From assembly GCA_030949985.1 (NCBI GenBank), contig JAUZRX010000028.1, forward strand, positions 1-64,000: a DNA stretch of 64,000 nt, in the 5' to 3' direction. Source of the DNA: Acidobacteriota bacterium. GTDB taxonomy: Bacteria > Acidobacteriota > Polarisedimenticolia > J045. A program made the position numbers and the translations under genes. The notes below the pieces were generated by a model. That model was not told where the DNA came from and did not search any database. It saw only the letters and a program-made list of their open reading frames with translations. Positions 18,474 through 27,518 of the stretch are shown piece by piece. Numbering within the stretch: position 1 is the first letter of the stretch; each line of letters opens with the position of its first letter.

Positions 18474-19655
18474 CTAGTAAAGCAGGGCCGGCCGGCGCCT
18501 TTCGAGGAACTCCGCCTGCTCGGCCTGCCATGCGGCCTCCATCTCCGCGGGGTCGGCGCCTGCCTCGAGGGCTTGGCGCCACTGGGGGCCACCCCCCAGC
18601 AAATCGAGGGCCGGACGGTCCGAGACGAATTCGTAGGGCTCCTCACGCCACGCGAAAGCGTCACCCCCGAGGGAGCGGCAGGCCGCCAGGATTTCGAGCC
18701 CGGTGCGCAGGGGACGGAAGGCCCGGCGGTCGGTGACATGGATCTGCACGCCCCCGCAAGCCCGCCCGGCATGCTTGTGAAAGGCCGGCACGAAGCTGAT
18801 CGGCCGGAACACCACACCGGGCAGGTTCCGGGCGGCCAGATGCCGGGCCAGGGTCCGCCCCTCGAGGAAGGGAGCGCCGATCCATTCGAAGGGGCGGGTG
18901 GTGCCCCGCCCCTCGGAGAGATTGGTGGCCTCCACCAGGCAGGCGCCGGGATAGACCAGGGCGGTGTCCAGGGTCGGCATGTTGGGAGAGGGCTGGACCC
19001 AGGGCAGTCCCGAAGCGTCCCAGTACTGCTCACGTCGCCAACCCCGGACGGGGACGACATCCAGTTCCACGTCGATGCCGCGCTGCCGCCGGGCCCAGCG
19101 GCAGAGTTCGCCCAGGGTCATGCCATGGCGGTTGGGCACGTCGAGTTCCGAGACGAAGGAGCGGTAACGCGGGTCGACCCGGTTGCCCTCGACAGTGACC
19201 CCGTCGATCGGATTGGGGCGATCGGCGACGAGGACCCGGACCCCGGCCCGGGCCGCGACCTCGAGCAGACGCACCGCCGTGGCCACGAAAGTGTAGTAGC
19301 GCGCCCCCACGTCCATCAGGTCGACGACCACCGCGTCCACGCCGTCGAGGGACGCGATGGAAGGAGTCAGGGAAGCCTCGTCCTCACCGTAGAGGCTGAT
19401 CACCGGAATGCCGGTCAGGGGGTCGAGGGTCTCGTCCACGGCCTCCATGTCCTGCAGGCCGGCGGCCACGCCGTGCTCGGGGGCGAACTCACGCATCACC
19501 CGAGCCCCGGCCGCGTTCAGCACTTCGGCCGCGTGGCGCAGCCTGCTGTCCACCGACGCGGCGTGACAGAGCAAGGCGACGCGCGAGCCGGCCACCAGGT
19601 GGGCACGTTGCTCGCAGAGCACTTCGATGCCGGCAAGCGTCCCGCCGCCCACCAT
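18474..19655 (-). CDS. namZ: NamZ-type exo-beta-N-acetylmuramidase (DUF1343 family)
   Basis: A 393-aa protein of the DUF1343/GH171 family, known from Bacillus NamZ to release terminal MurNAc from cell-wall fragments. Family-typical segments are APEHGVAAGLQD near the N-terminus, SLYG with DAVVVDLMDVGARYYTF, DRPNPIDG, and SEGRGTTRPFEWIGAP. No signal peptide is apparent from the chosen ATG, which overlaps the upstream stop as TGATG. It is coupled to the HEXXH protein gene and cvpA. A role in peptidoglycan recycling is inferred. Confidence 0.85.
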   Translation of the reverse strand: MVGGGTLAGIEVLCEQRAHLVAGSRVALLCHAASVDSRLRHAAEVLNAAGARVMREFAPEHGVAAGLQDMEAVDETLDPLTGIPVISLYGEDEASLTPSIASLDGVDAVVVDLMDVGARYYTFVATAVRLLEVAARAGVRVLVADRPNPIDGVTVEGNRVDPRYRSFVSELDVPNRHGMTLGELCRWARRQRGIDVELDVVPVRGWRREQYWDASGLPWVQPSPNMPTLDTALVYPGACLVEATNLSEGRGTTRPFEWIGAPFLEGRTLARHLAARNLPGVVFRPISFVPAFHKHAGRACGGVQIHVTDRRAFRPLRTGLEILAACRSLGGDAFAWREEPYEFVSDRPALDLLGGGPQWRQALEAGADPAEMEAAWQAEQAEFLERRRPALLY

Positions 19656-20923
19656 CAACCTCCGCCGGGGGGGCCGGTGAATGCGACACCGGACCAGGGA
19701 TCGTCGTCGAGGACTTCCACGCCGCCGGCCGGGGAGGCCCGCAGGTCGATATCGATCTCCACGTTGCGCCCACTTTGCCGCAGGGTCCACCGGGCGACGG
19801 TCTCCTGGGCCTGGTCGAGCCAATCCACGACCGCGTCGACGAATTCGGCGACATCCCGGCCGCTGTCCCAAGCCGTCAGAACGCGCAGTCGTTGGCGGGG
19901 AGCCTCCCCCCCGGGCCGTCCCCCGGCCACCGCTTCGAGCAGTTCGACCCGGTCGCCGTCCCAGCCCGCCGCGGCTCTCGTGGCCCAAGCACGGTCCAGG
20001 CGGGTACCGAGCCACGCGCCGATACCCAACTCGCCGAGTTGCAGGACCCCGGCCCGTCGCCAGCCGTCGGGCGGGGGCGGCATGGCAGGCTCGCCGGGAA
20101 GCTCTCCGCGGCGATCGGCGTGAAGCAACTGCTCGGTGGACAGGGGAGGCTCGCGCCACAAGGCGTTGACCGCCTCCCAGCCGCCCCGCCTCCAGGCCCC
20201 GGCCACCAGCCGGGTGCCGAGACGGTAGGGCTCGAGCAACAGCGTGCGGACCCACGCCGGGGCCCGATCCAGCGCGGAAGCTCCCCCGGCGGTCGGCTCG
20301 TCCAGGCCCCGCAGGAAGCTCTCCACGTCGGGATCGCCGCTCGCGGCCGTGGCCAGGAGCATGGTCAGCACCGCGTCTCCCTCGGCCAGGGCCAACCACG
20401 CGAGTTGCCGGTCTTCCCGGCCGGGACGGTCGAAGGCCGCTCGGCGCCGTTCGAAGCCGAAGTGCTGATCGATCAGCGCGTGATCGTATTCGTGGATCCA
20501 TACGGTGCGCGGGTGGGGGCCGCCCGTCGCGACGTGACCGCCGAAGATCACCATCACACCCCGCTCCCCGTCGTAGAGGCCCAGGGCCTGCCGGCGCAGG
20601 ATCTTTTCCAGCTCGCCGCGCAGGTCGTAGCCGCCTGGGAGGAGTTGCAGACCTTCGAGAATGCGCGCCTGGCTCCGCGCCACGTCATCGGGAAGCTCGC
20701 GGGCGACCAGCCGGGCCAGCAGCGCCCGCCCCTCGTCGCCCGCGGGAGTCTCCACGGGAACCTGGCGCAAGAAAGGCAGACCCCGGACCTTTTCCACCTC
20801 GCTCATGACCCGGGCCAGGTCCTGTCCACGCTCGCTTGCAGCACGGCCGTAAGGGCCCGGCGGCAGGATCGCGACCAGCGTCAACAGGCCCAACACCCAC
20901 GGCAGACCCACTGCTCGCGTCAC
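19655..20923 (-). CDS. Putative secreted zinc-metalloprotease-like protein (HEXXH), family unknown
   Basis: A 422-aa protein. Residues 7-20 are hydrophobic (LPWVLGLLTLVAIL), a likely signal peptide or anchor. The motif HEYDH at 144-148 in VWIHEYDHALIDQHF fits HEXXH, and an EGDA at 181-184, about 33 residues later, could supply the third zinc ligand as in gluzincins. No named peptidase family could be assigned. GTG 20923 overlaps the cvpA stop by four bases, and its stop overlaps the namZ ATG, so the three genes are translationally coupled. Protease activity is a motif-based inference. Confidence 0.65.
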   Translation of the reverse strand: MTRAVGLPWVLGLLTLVAILPPGPYGRAASERGQDLARVMSEVEKVRGLPFLRQVPVETPAGDEGRALLARLVARELPDDVARSQARILEGLQLLPGGYDLRGELEKILRRQALGLYDGERGVMVIFGGHVATGGPHPRTVWIHEYDHALIDQHFGFERRRAAFDRPGREDRQLAWLALAEGDAVLTMLLATAASGDPDVESFLRGLDEPTAGGASALDRAPAWVRTLLLEPYRLGTRLVAGAWRRGGWEAVNALWREPPLSTEQLLHADRRGELPGEPAMPPPPDGWRRAGVLQLGELGIGAWLGTRLDRAWATRAAAGWDGDRVELLEAVAGGRPGGEAPRQRLRVLTAWDSGRDVAEFVDAVVDWLDQAQETVARWTLRQSGRNVEIDIDLRASPAGGVEVLDDDPWSGVAFTGPPGGG

Positions 20924-21501
20924 GACGGATGTCGCTCCCGCCCGCCACGCCGGCGGCTTTCCATCGACGCCGGGGGCAGCACCTCCCGCCGCCGCTCCTC
21001 GAGAGCGCGGCGACGCTCGTAGTAGAGCCGGGCCACGTCCGGCGGCAGGATTCGCGCCGCCAGGTCGCTGACGGTGATGGCATAGGGCAGAAGCACCGAC
21101 TCTCCCAGCACCGCCGAACCCGGCGGCAGGAAGGCCGTCAGTCCCACCAGCAGACCGCAGATGCCCAGGCAGCCCCCCGCCAGGCCCACTGTGGCCCCCA
21201 CCAGCCGATCGACCCAGCCCAGCTCGGCCGAGGCCACCAGTTTGCGAGCCAACCAGGCCGCCAGCCCCGTCAGCAGCAAACCGCACACCAGCACCAGGAC
21301 GAAGGCCACGACCCGTGCGATCTGGCCGGAGGCGAAGACCCCCGCGAACCACTGGGGTCCGCGAGCCGCCAGTCGCAGGGCCAGGGCCAAAGAGACCCCG
21401 AGTCCCGCCATGCCGATGGCGATCCTCACAAAGCCTTTCCACAGCCCGTAGACCGAACAAACCGCGAGAATCACCGCCATGCCGATATCGAGACCGCTCA
21501 T
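20920..21501 (-). CDS. cvpA: CvpA family membrane protein
   Basis: A 193-aa protein with four hydrophobic segments in the first roughly 150 residues, starting MSGLDIGMAVILAVCSVYGLWKG. This matches the CvpA layout (colicin V production family, short N-terminal DxxI/L start followed by a G-rich first helix and FVR). The C-terminus is a charged Arg/Glu tail. CvpA proteins are linked to envelope homeostasis. Here cvpA leads the coupled trio cvpA-HEXXH protein-namZ, which supports an envelope or peptidoglycan theme. Confidence 0.8.
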   Translation of the reverse strand: MSGLDIGMAVILAVCSVYGLWKGFVRIAIGMAGLGVSLALALRLAARGPQWFAGVFASGQIARVVAFVLVLVCGLLLTGLAAWLARKLVASAELGWVDRLVGATVGLAGGCLGICGLLVGLTAFLPPGSAVLGESVLLPYAITVSDLAARILPPDVARLYYERRRALEERRREVLPPASMESRRRGGRERHPS

Positions 21502-21695
21502 GGGGCGAGGATAGCACCGGGCTCGTTTTCGTCTACTGCCTGCCGGGAACCCCGCCCCCGCCGGTTCCGAGTCGCGCCCCGCGCTCGACGGACAGGCTTC
21601 CCCCCCGACAGATGGACCCTCGACAGGGTGGCCCGGCACCGGGTCCTTGCGCGTGAAACCGTACAGAAAACCCGGCTCCGACCCGAAAACGGCAA

Positions 21696-21727
21696 GCGGC
21701 GCGCCGTCCCCGAGGACCGCGCGCCGC
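21696..21727 (-). terminator. Strong hairpin terminator of the ExbB/ExbD/TPR operon
   Basis: On the minus strand a 9-bp GC-only stem (GCGGCGCGC/GCGCGCCGC) continues past one G-G mismatch into a 4-bp stem with a TCGG tetraloop, followed by TTGCCGTTTTC. It lies 27 bp past the last stop of the operon at 21754. Confidence 0.75.
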
Positions 21728-21753
21728 GCCGGGAACCCGGTTGACTCGGCCCT

Positions 21754-22842
21754 TCAGAAGCGCAGGGTGTAGGTGCTCTCCGGAGGCGTGGTGATGAAGA
21801 GGAAGATGGGCTGCCCCTCCTTGACGTAGTCCAGGCGCTCGGGCTCGGTACGCAGGGTGACCTCGGCCTTCTGCTCGACGGTGATCTTGTCGGGCAACCG
21901 GCGGTCACAGCTCGGCGGCACCTTCACCTTGTAGGTTCCATACTGCAACCCCACCAGGTTCTTGACCGGCAAACCGTTGAGATAGAGTTCCGGCGTGCAG
22001 GGCCCCTCCTCGTTGGCGAAAGCGAAGGAGAAGGTATTGGGGTTGAGCACGATGGGGTCGGGAACGCCGCCCTGCCGCAGGTAGAACTCCAGCGGCTCGA
22101 CGCCCGTACCCTTGGCCGTCGCCCGGTAACGTCCCGGCGGCAAGACCACGCGAAACTCCTCGAGACCCGCCTTGACCCGCTCGGCGAACCGTTCCTGGGC
22201 CAGTTCGAAGGAGGCCTGGGAGAAGGCATCGTTGCGGCCCCCGATGCGCTCGAGGGTCATGCCCTCGAGCTGGCCGGGGCTGAACTCCCGAACCCGGAAA
22301 CGGGTCACCACACCGGCCGACCAGAAATGCTTGAGATCCTCCACGGCCTCCCGCGGGCTGGCCATCTGGAAAACCACCTCGCTGACACCGGAGAGCAGGC
22401 CCGGACGGCCGGAACGCTCGATGTCCACGTCCCAGTCCGCCGGATCATAGCCCAGCAGATCGAGGACCTTCTCGTACTGCACGATGGAACCTTCCAGGTC
22501 GACGCCCCGGGCATGCAGCAGCGCGGCCTGGAAGTGCGCCTTGGCCACGGTCTTGGTGATCTCTCCGAGAATGCGGCGATCTTCGACGAAGAGTTTGTCC
22601 GTCGCGTAGCGGCCGTCGATCTCTTCGACGTAGTGCTCCACGTCGTAGAGCGCGGCATCCACCATTTCCTTGGTCACGCCCTCACCTTGCAGGAGGGTGT
22701 GATAGGAAGTGATGGCGCGGTAGATGTTCTGAATCTGCTCCAGCTCCCGCTCGGGGGAGGTCTCGGCCAGCACCGGGGCGAGCGGCACCAGCACGAGGAC
22801 GAGGGGCAACAGGGCGCGAAGGGTCGTCTCGATCTTCTTCAT
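21754..22842 (-). CDS. Secreted protein of unknown function in Exb-like operon
   Basis: A 362-aa protein with a clear signal peptide (MKKIETTLRALLPLVLVLVP, cleavage near AETSP). The N-terminal half is helical and repeat-like; the C-terminal half looks like two beta-rich carbohydrate- or PEGA-like modules (LPPGRYRATAKGTG and YGTYKVKVPPSC) containing two cysteines. No family recognised. It is the last gene of the six-gene operon, one base after the TPR gene, so it is presumably a periplasmic or outer-membrane partner of that system. Confidence 0.75.
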   Translation of the reverse strand: MKKIETTLRALLPLVLVLVPLAPVLAETSPERELEQIQNIYRAITSYHTLLQGEGVTKEMVDAALYDVEHYVEEIDGRYATDKLFVEDRRILGEITKTVAKAHFQAALLHARGVDLEGSIVQYEKVLDLLGYDPADWDVDIERSGRPGLLSGVSEVVFQMASPREAVEDLKHFWSAGVVTRFRVREFSPGQLEGMTLERIGGRNDAFSQASFELAQERFAERVKAGLEEFRVVLPPGRYRATAKGTGVEPLEFYLRQGGVPDPIVLNPNTFSFAFANEEGPCTPELYLNGLPVKNLVGLQYGTYKVKVPPSCDRRLPDKITVEQKAEVTLRTEPERLDYVKEGQPIFLFITTPPESTYTLRF

Positions 22843-22843
22843 T

Positions 22844-24133
22844 TCAGCTCCCCTGGCCTTCCGCTTCGATGTCCTTGGCCTTCTGACTCAGGCCGAACTG
22901 GCGAAGGATGTTGGCGTAGTTCTGACGGAAGGGCTGGAGTTCGGCTCCGGTGTACTTCTTGCGGGCCTTGTCGTAGGCCTTCTCCGCATGGATCAGGGCC
23001 TGGATCTTGTCACCGAAGTTGGCCTGCGCCCGGCTCAGGTCGAAGTAGGCCACCTCGTCCCCGTCCCACTCGAACGAGGTCGCCTCGGATGCGGTCTTCA
23101 GCGCGTCCTCGTAGCGCCCCTGGTTGTAGTGGGCGTAGGAGATCACGTGCAAACTGGTGCCGTACTGCACCTGGATGTCCGGGTTTCTAGGATCGAGCTT
23201 GAAGGCCAGGCGCCCGTACTCCACCGCCTTGAGCTTGAAGGCGTGGCCGTCCTGGCGACTGGCGTAGTCCGCCATTTGCCGGTAGATCTCCGCCCGCTGC
23301 GGATAGCCCCGCGTCGCCTGGGCGGCCTCGGCAAAGACCTCCATCACCTCCTTCGGATCCGAGCCGTCACTGTTCATCAGGTCGAGGCCGATCTGCCACA
23401 ACACACCGGCCCGCACGTTGCCCTCGTCGAAGCCCACCACCTGGTAGAGCTGGGCGAAACGGTCGTCGTACTTGGTGCCGAAACCGAGTCGACAGGCCTC
23501 CCGTACGCGGACGAGGTAGATATCGGGCACTTCCGAGTGACGAGCCATTTCGAAGGCGCGATTGATATAGAGCAGGACGTACTTGGCGAAAGCCGTGTAT
23601 TCCTCGCTGTCGCGATCCTTGTCGGCCAGTTCCTCGGCGCGGGCCAGCAGGGCCTTGTACATGTGCCAGTTGGCCGCGTTCTCCAGTTCCAGGTTGCGGA
23701 ACTGCTCATGTTTGAGCTTCTCGTAGTAGGCCGTCCCCAGCACGTTGTGCTTGAAGAAGGGGTCGTCCTGCAAAATGCGGAGGGAGCTGAGCATGGCCCC
23801 GAGCACATCCCGATCGAAGTCGTACTTGAAGCTGTCGGGATCGGCCTTCCACAACTCGAAGCGCGAATGACCGCCGATGAAGGAAACCAGGGCGAAATCC
23901 GCGCCCGCACGGGGCAGACCGGCCCCGTCGAGAGTCGAAAAATAGTTGTCCGCGGCGTCCGCGGCCGCCTGCCAGTCGCGGGCGTTGTAGGCCGCCACGG
24001 CGGCAGTGCGAATCGATTCGAGATTCGCCACCACGCTCTCCTGGGCCAGCAGGGGACCGGAGAACAGGAGACCCACCAGCAGCAGCGAGAGAGCGGCCGC
24101 GAGAAGAGGTCGACGGTTTGTTCTGACTATCAC
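22844..24133 (-). CDS. Periplasmic TPR-repeat protein in Exb-like operon
   Basis: A 429-aa protein with a signal peptide (hydrophobic residues 9-29, LAQES at the likely cleavage site). The mature protein is all-helical with tetratricopeptide-like units, the clearest around 280-420 (AVEYGRLAFKLDPRNPDIQVQYG, HYNQGRYEDALKTASEA). It starts with GTG and overlaps the TonB-like gene by four bases. TPR proteins with ExbB/ExbD/TonB sets occur in bacterial operons for envelope energy transduction; the substrate here is unknown. Confidence 0.78.
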   Translation of the reverse strand: MIVRTNRRPLLAAALSLLLVGLLFSGPLLAQESVVANLESIRTAAVAAYNARDWQAAADAADNYFSTLDGAGLPRAGADFALVSFIGGHSRFELWKADPDSFKYDFDRDVLGAMLSSLRILQDDPFFKHNVLGTAYYEKLKHEQFRNLELENAANWHMYKALLARAEELADKDRDSEEYTAFAKYVLLYINRAFEMARHSEVPDIYLVRVREACRLGFGTKYDDRFAQLYQVVGFDEGNVRAGVLWQIGLDLMNSDGSDPKEVMEVFAEAAQATRGYPQRAEIYRQMADYASRQDGHAFKLKAVEYGRLAFKLDPRNPDIQVQYGTSLHVISYAHYNQGRYEDALKTASEATSFEWDGDEVAYFDLSRAQANFGDKIQALIHAEKAYDKARKKYTGAELQPFRQNYANILRQFGLSQKAKDIEAEGQGS

Positions 24134-25503
24134 GATGCACCTCGGAGGTATTGGGTCAGGGCGGGCAACGCCTGTTCCGCTTCCTGAACCTTCGAAACCA
24201 CTTCCCGGGAACCCTTTGTCCGGGCGACAAAGATGTTCGCCAGCCCGTCTTCCGTGGGGACGAGAACGTGGACGATGCCGTCGCGGTAACGAATGATGAA
24301 GGCATTACCATCGCGAGTCACCGAAACCACCTTCCCTCCCGGACCACCTTGCCAGTCACCCTTGCCCCTTCCCTGCCGCAGCAGGTCACTGATCTGGGGC
24401 AGGAGCATGTTCCACCGCGCCGCCTCCGTGGAACGCTGCCCGAGGCTGTTGACCGACACCAGCGGCAGCCCGTACTTCCGGGCCAGCGCCGAGCGGACCG
24501 CCTCGAGCTTTCCTGCCGCAGCCGAGCGCTCCCGGGGGCCGGTGTTCGCCCCAACTGCCACATCGGCCGGAGCCGCCGAATACTTGAGCCCCGGTGTCCC
24601 GCCGCTGGTCGCCGCGAGCTGTGGCGCAGCGCCCCGGCGGCTGGCCTTTTTGGGGCTGGCCACGGCCACCTCGGGAGCATGGCCCGGGTTGGCGTCATAG
24701 ACCACGCGGGTCCCCGTCACCGCGCCGGAAATCGCCACGGGGGCCGACCGCGAGGGCCGCGCAGTATTGCCCCGGGGTACGTCCACGGCGGGCGCATCCG
24801 CCGCCTGGGTCACCGCCAGACCGGTCCGCAACTGCTGGGAAACCGGCTGCAGCGAAGGCCGGTCGCTCGCGCGAGCCGAAGGCCGGGGCGTGACGACCTC
24901 GACGTCCGGAGCCAGCGTGTCGTGGAACGATTCCCGGGTCGCCGCGGCCACCTGGATCTCCGCCGCCCGCGCCTGCCGCGGCACCGCCTGGGGGACGGTC
25001 ACTTCCACCTGCTGGTCCAACGGCTTGAGTTCCACCGGCCGGGTATCCACGACCACCTTCGTGGGACGAGGCGCGTCGACCTTCTCCCGCGGAGTTTCGA
25101 TGGCCGGCGTCTCGAGCTGCCGATTGAAGACCTCCCGGGTCTGCTGGGCCTGGAGTTCGAGACGCTTTTCCACCTCGCGCGGCTTGGGAATCTCGATCTC
25201 GGGCACCTCGAGCTGGGGCTCGAGTTCGACGATTTCCTGCACCTTCGGCGGTGGTTCCTCCTGGCGCGGCTGCGGCTTGGGCTTGGGCTTGGGCCTCGGC
25301 GGCAGGGGCGGGGGGGGAGGAAGGGTCTCGGGCGGCAAACGTACGATGGTCACCGGCCGCGGCTGGGGCTCGGCGGGCTTTTCCGGATGGCGGCGCAACT
25401 GGACCCAGTCCGGCGGAATCAGCAGCAGGGCCGTCACCACCGCCAGGCAGATGCTCATGTAGCGGTAGAAACGGTCCCGGGAAAGCTGCGCTCGCGGTGT
25501 CAT
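24130..25503 (-). CDS. TonB-like Pro-rich energy-transducing protein
   Basis: A 457-aa protein: a short cytoplasmic N-terminus, one membrane helix at about 16-29, then a long Pro/Lys/Glu-rich periplasm-spanning region (PPPPPLPPRPKPKPKPQPR). The C-terminal domain (about 330-457) does not show the usual TonB C-terminal signature. It instead has KVVSVTRDGNAFIIRYRDG and a helical end. The layout implies coupling of inner-membrane ExbB/ExbD motion to an envelope target. ATG 25503 overlaps the exbD stop (ATGA). Confidence 0.75.
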   Translation of the reverse strand: MTPRAQLSRDRFYRYMSICLAVVTALLLIPPDWVQLRRHPEKPAEPQPRPVTIVRLPPETLPPPPPLPPRPKPKPKPQPRQEEPPPKVQEIVELEPQLEVPEIEIPKPREVEKRLELQAQQTREVFNRQLETPAIETPREKVDAPRPTKVVVDTRPVELKPLDQQVEVTVPQAVPRQARAAEIQVAAATRESFHDTLAPDVEVVTPRPSARASDRPSLQPVSQQLRTGLAVTQAADAPAVDVPRGNTARPSRSAPVAISGAVTGTRVVYDANPGHAPEVAVASPKKASRRGAAPQLAATSGGTPGLKYSAAPADVAVGANTGPRERSAAAGKLEAVRSALARKYGLPLVSVNSLGQRSTEAARWNMLLPQISDLLRQGRGKGDWQGGPGGKVVSVTRDGNAFIIRYRDGIVHVLVPTEDGLANIFVARTKGSREVVSKVQEAEQALPALTQYLRGAS

Positions 25504-25982
25504 CGGCTGGCCACTCTCGCTTCCTCGAAGATGACCTGGGGCGTCACCCCCCGGTCGAGGCAGGCCATGATCACATTGAGCGTCGCTCCCGCATAGGACT
25601 CTTTGTCGGTGGTGACGAAAACGTCCACTCCCTCGAGCGCCTTCTCGAGCGGCAGGCCGGGTTTGTGCTCGGCCAGCCAGCCCTCGATGGCATCCCCTAC
25701 CAGCCGGTAGGCTTCCACCGAGTTCGGGTCACCGACGTCGATCTCCTTGTGATCGAGGGCGATTCGGGAGTCATGGTAGATGGTGATGTCGAGTCGCTCC
25801 CGGGTCTGGGGGCTGGTGGCCACAGCCTTGTCCGGATCGCGGGTGGGCAGGGCGAGCTTCTCCCGTACGGTCTTGTCGAAGGAGGACGCCACGAGGAAGA
25901 AAATGATCAGCAGGAAGACGACGTCGACCGCCCCCTCGAAACCGTCCTCAAGGTCGAAACTGTACCGGCTCGAGCCTCTCAC
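25500..25982 (-). CDS. exbD: ExbD/TolR family proton-channel subunit
   Basis: A 160-aa protein with a single N-terminal membrane helix (about residues 17-35). Asp20, at the start of the helix in GAVDVVFLLIIFFLVASSF, is at the place of the conserved proton-carrying Asp. The periplasmic domain follows. GTG 25982 has GAGGAGG upstream. It works with the ExbB-like protein encoded just before it (10-bp gap) as a proton-motive-force motor. It is longer than E. coli ExbD (about 141 aa), with an extra loop around residues 60-110. Confidence 0.88.
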   Translation of the reverse strand: MRGSSRYSFDLEDGFEGAVDVVFLLIIFFLVASSFDKTVREKLALPTRDPDKAVATSPQTRERLDITIYHDSRIALDHKEIDVGDPNSVEAYRLVGDAIEGWLAEHKPGLPLEKALEGVDVFVTTDKESYAGATLNVIMACLDRGVTPQVIFEEARVASR

Positions 25983-25992
25983 GGCAGCCTCC

Positions 25993-26739
25993 TCAGCGCT
26001 CGATCAGGCGCTGATAGGCCACGGTGAGCTGATCTTCCCGACGGCCGATGCTGTGCACCACGGCCGTCTTCAGCAACATGGCGATGGTCTTGATCGTCAG
26101 GCCGATCACCGTGGTGATCAACGCGATCTGGATCGACATGGCGAGATCCGCCGGCGTCACCGTGTCCTGAATCGAGATCTCGTAGAACGCAGCGACCATG
26201 CCCACCGCCGTACCGAGAAAGCCCATCGCGGGAGAGAGTACCGAGGCCAGCGAAAAGTACATCATGTTCCGCTTGACCCGCTCGAACTCCTCGTCCTGGA
26301 GGGCCTGCCACACCTTTCCCGGGCGCGGGGCGGCGAAACCGTTTTCATGGAGAAAACGGCGGAAGACCTGTCCGAACAGGGTCGTGTCCTTGTCCAGCAA
26401 TCCACGCACCTCGGCCATCCGCTCGTCGGCGCTCTTGCCGGGGGCATGGATCGCCTGGGACATCTTGCGCGCCGCCTCGGCGTCGTACATGAACGCATCC
26501 CGCAGCTCGAAGAGGTAGTAGTGGACGAACACGCCCAAGGTCAACGAAAGCAGCACGGCGAAAGAAAACATGATCACCGCGTTGACCGGCACCACGTACT
26601 GGGTCAGGACCCGCGCCAGCAGGTCGATCATGTTTTCGCCGCGAATGAAGGCTATGCCCAGCAGGGTCAGGGCGCTGAGCATGACCGCGAGAATGAATAC
26701 AGTCCGCGCGCTCCCCTTCTGCTTGTAAGAACGATCCAT
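25993..26739 (-). CDS. exbB: MotA/TolQ/ExbB family proton-channel protein
   Basis: A 248-aa protein with three or four membrane helices: about 12-30, 45-75, and the family-defining pair around 165-190 (SVLSPAMGFLGTAVGMVAAF) and 205-225 (SIQIALITTVIGLTIKTIAML). The GFLGTAVGM and ALITTVIGL segments are the MotA/TolQ/ExbB domain. It forms the stator-like complex with the ExbD-type protein. It is second in the operon, 70 bp after the small secreted protein gene. Confidence 0.9.
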   Translation of the reverse strand: MDRSYKQKGSARTVFILAVMLSALTLLGIAFIRGENMIDLLARVLTQYVVPVNAVIMFSFAVLLSLTLGVFVHYYLFELRDAFMYDAEAARKMSQAIHAPGKSADERMAEVRGLLDKDTTLFGQVFRRFLHENGFAAPRPGKVWQALQDEEFERVKRNMMYFSLASVLSPAMGFLGTAVGMVAAFYEISIQDTVTPADLAMSIQIALITTVIGLTIKTIAMLLKTAVVHSIGRREDQLTVAYQRLIER

Positions 26740-26808
26740 TGCATCACCCCTTCCCTGGTGAGTGAATTCCCGGTGATTCCGACGCAGCTCTGCCTGGCTT
26801 GCCGGGCG

Positions 26809-27270
26809 CTACTCGGCGGCGGCCCGGGAAACCGTCTTGATGATCGTGATTCGATGCAGGTCCGACAACCGACCGTCGGCACTCAACGCCCGGACGTCCA
26901 GGTCGTTGGCTCCCAGCCGCGGCAGGCCCGCGTCCGGCACCTCGAAATAGGTGCGGAAAGGCGCGTCGGAGGCGCCCGGCGGGACCTTCTGCAGCTTGAC
27001 CAGGTCCTTCGGCTCGGCGGGCCGAATCATGGCCACCCGCTCGCCGACGGTGACCCGGTCGATGGGAGCACGGGAGAAGACCACCCCGGTGAGGGTGATG
27101 AACTCCGCGTCGACGACCGGCGAGATCTCGTGAAACGCCACGATCGGCCGGAACATCGAGGTATCGAAGAGCGGCTTCTTGTTCTCTTCGACGGGTGACT
27201 GACCGCCGAGGGCGGCCAGCGGAACGATGGCCACCGCGACGATGGCCAGAAGGATCGACAGGACTCGCAC
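26809..27270 (-). CDS. Secreted protein of unknown function heading the Exb-like operon
   Basis: A 153-aa protein, signal peptide MRVLSILLAIVAVAIVPLAALG, then a beta-rich domain with VDAEFITLTGVVFSRAPIDRVTVGE, reminiscent of bacterial Ig-like folds. No family recognised. The start is GTG 27270 with GAGGAGA upstream. It is the first gene of the operon leading to exbB, so it may be a periplasmic accessory of that system. Confidence 0.65.
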   Translation of the reverse strand: MRVLSILLAIVAVAIVPLAALGGQSPVEENKKPLFDTSMFRPIVAFHEISPVVDAEFITLTGVVFSRAPIDRVTVGERVAMIRPAEPKDLVKLQKVPPGASDAPFRTYFEVPDAGLPRLGANDLDVRALSADGRLSDLHRITIIKTVSRAAAE

Positions 27271-27518
27271 TTCCGCGTCTCCTCTAACTAGGGCTCCCCC
27301 GGGTCAATATGGATCCCGAGCCGCGGGGAGCAAGCCCTTTGACGGCTCTCCCGGCGGGAAAATCCGGCCCCGGCGAGCCCCACCGATCGCGGCGCCGGCC
27401 CTTTCGTCAGCGGCACTACCGAAGCGTCAGAAGGTGTATCGAAACTGAACACCCCGGGGGCGGGAAGACACGCGGCCTTCGGCGACGGATTCCCCGAGGC
27501 TCCCGGGCGGAATCGGTG

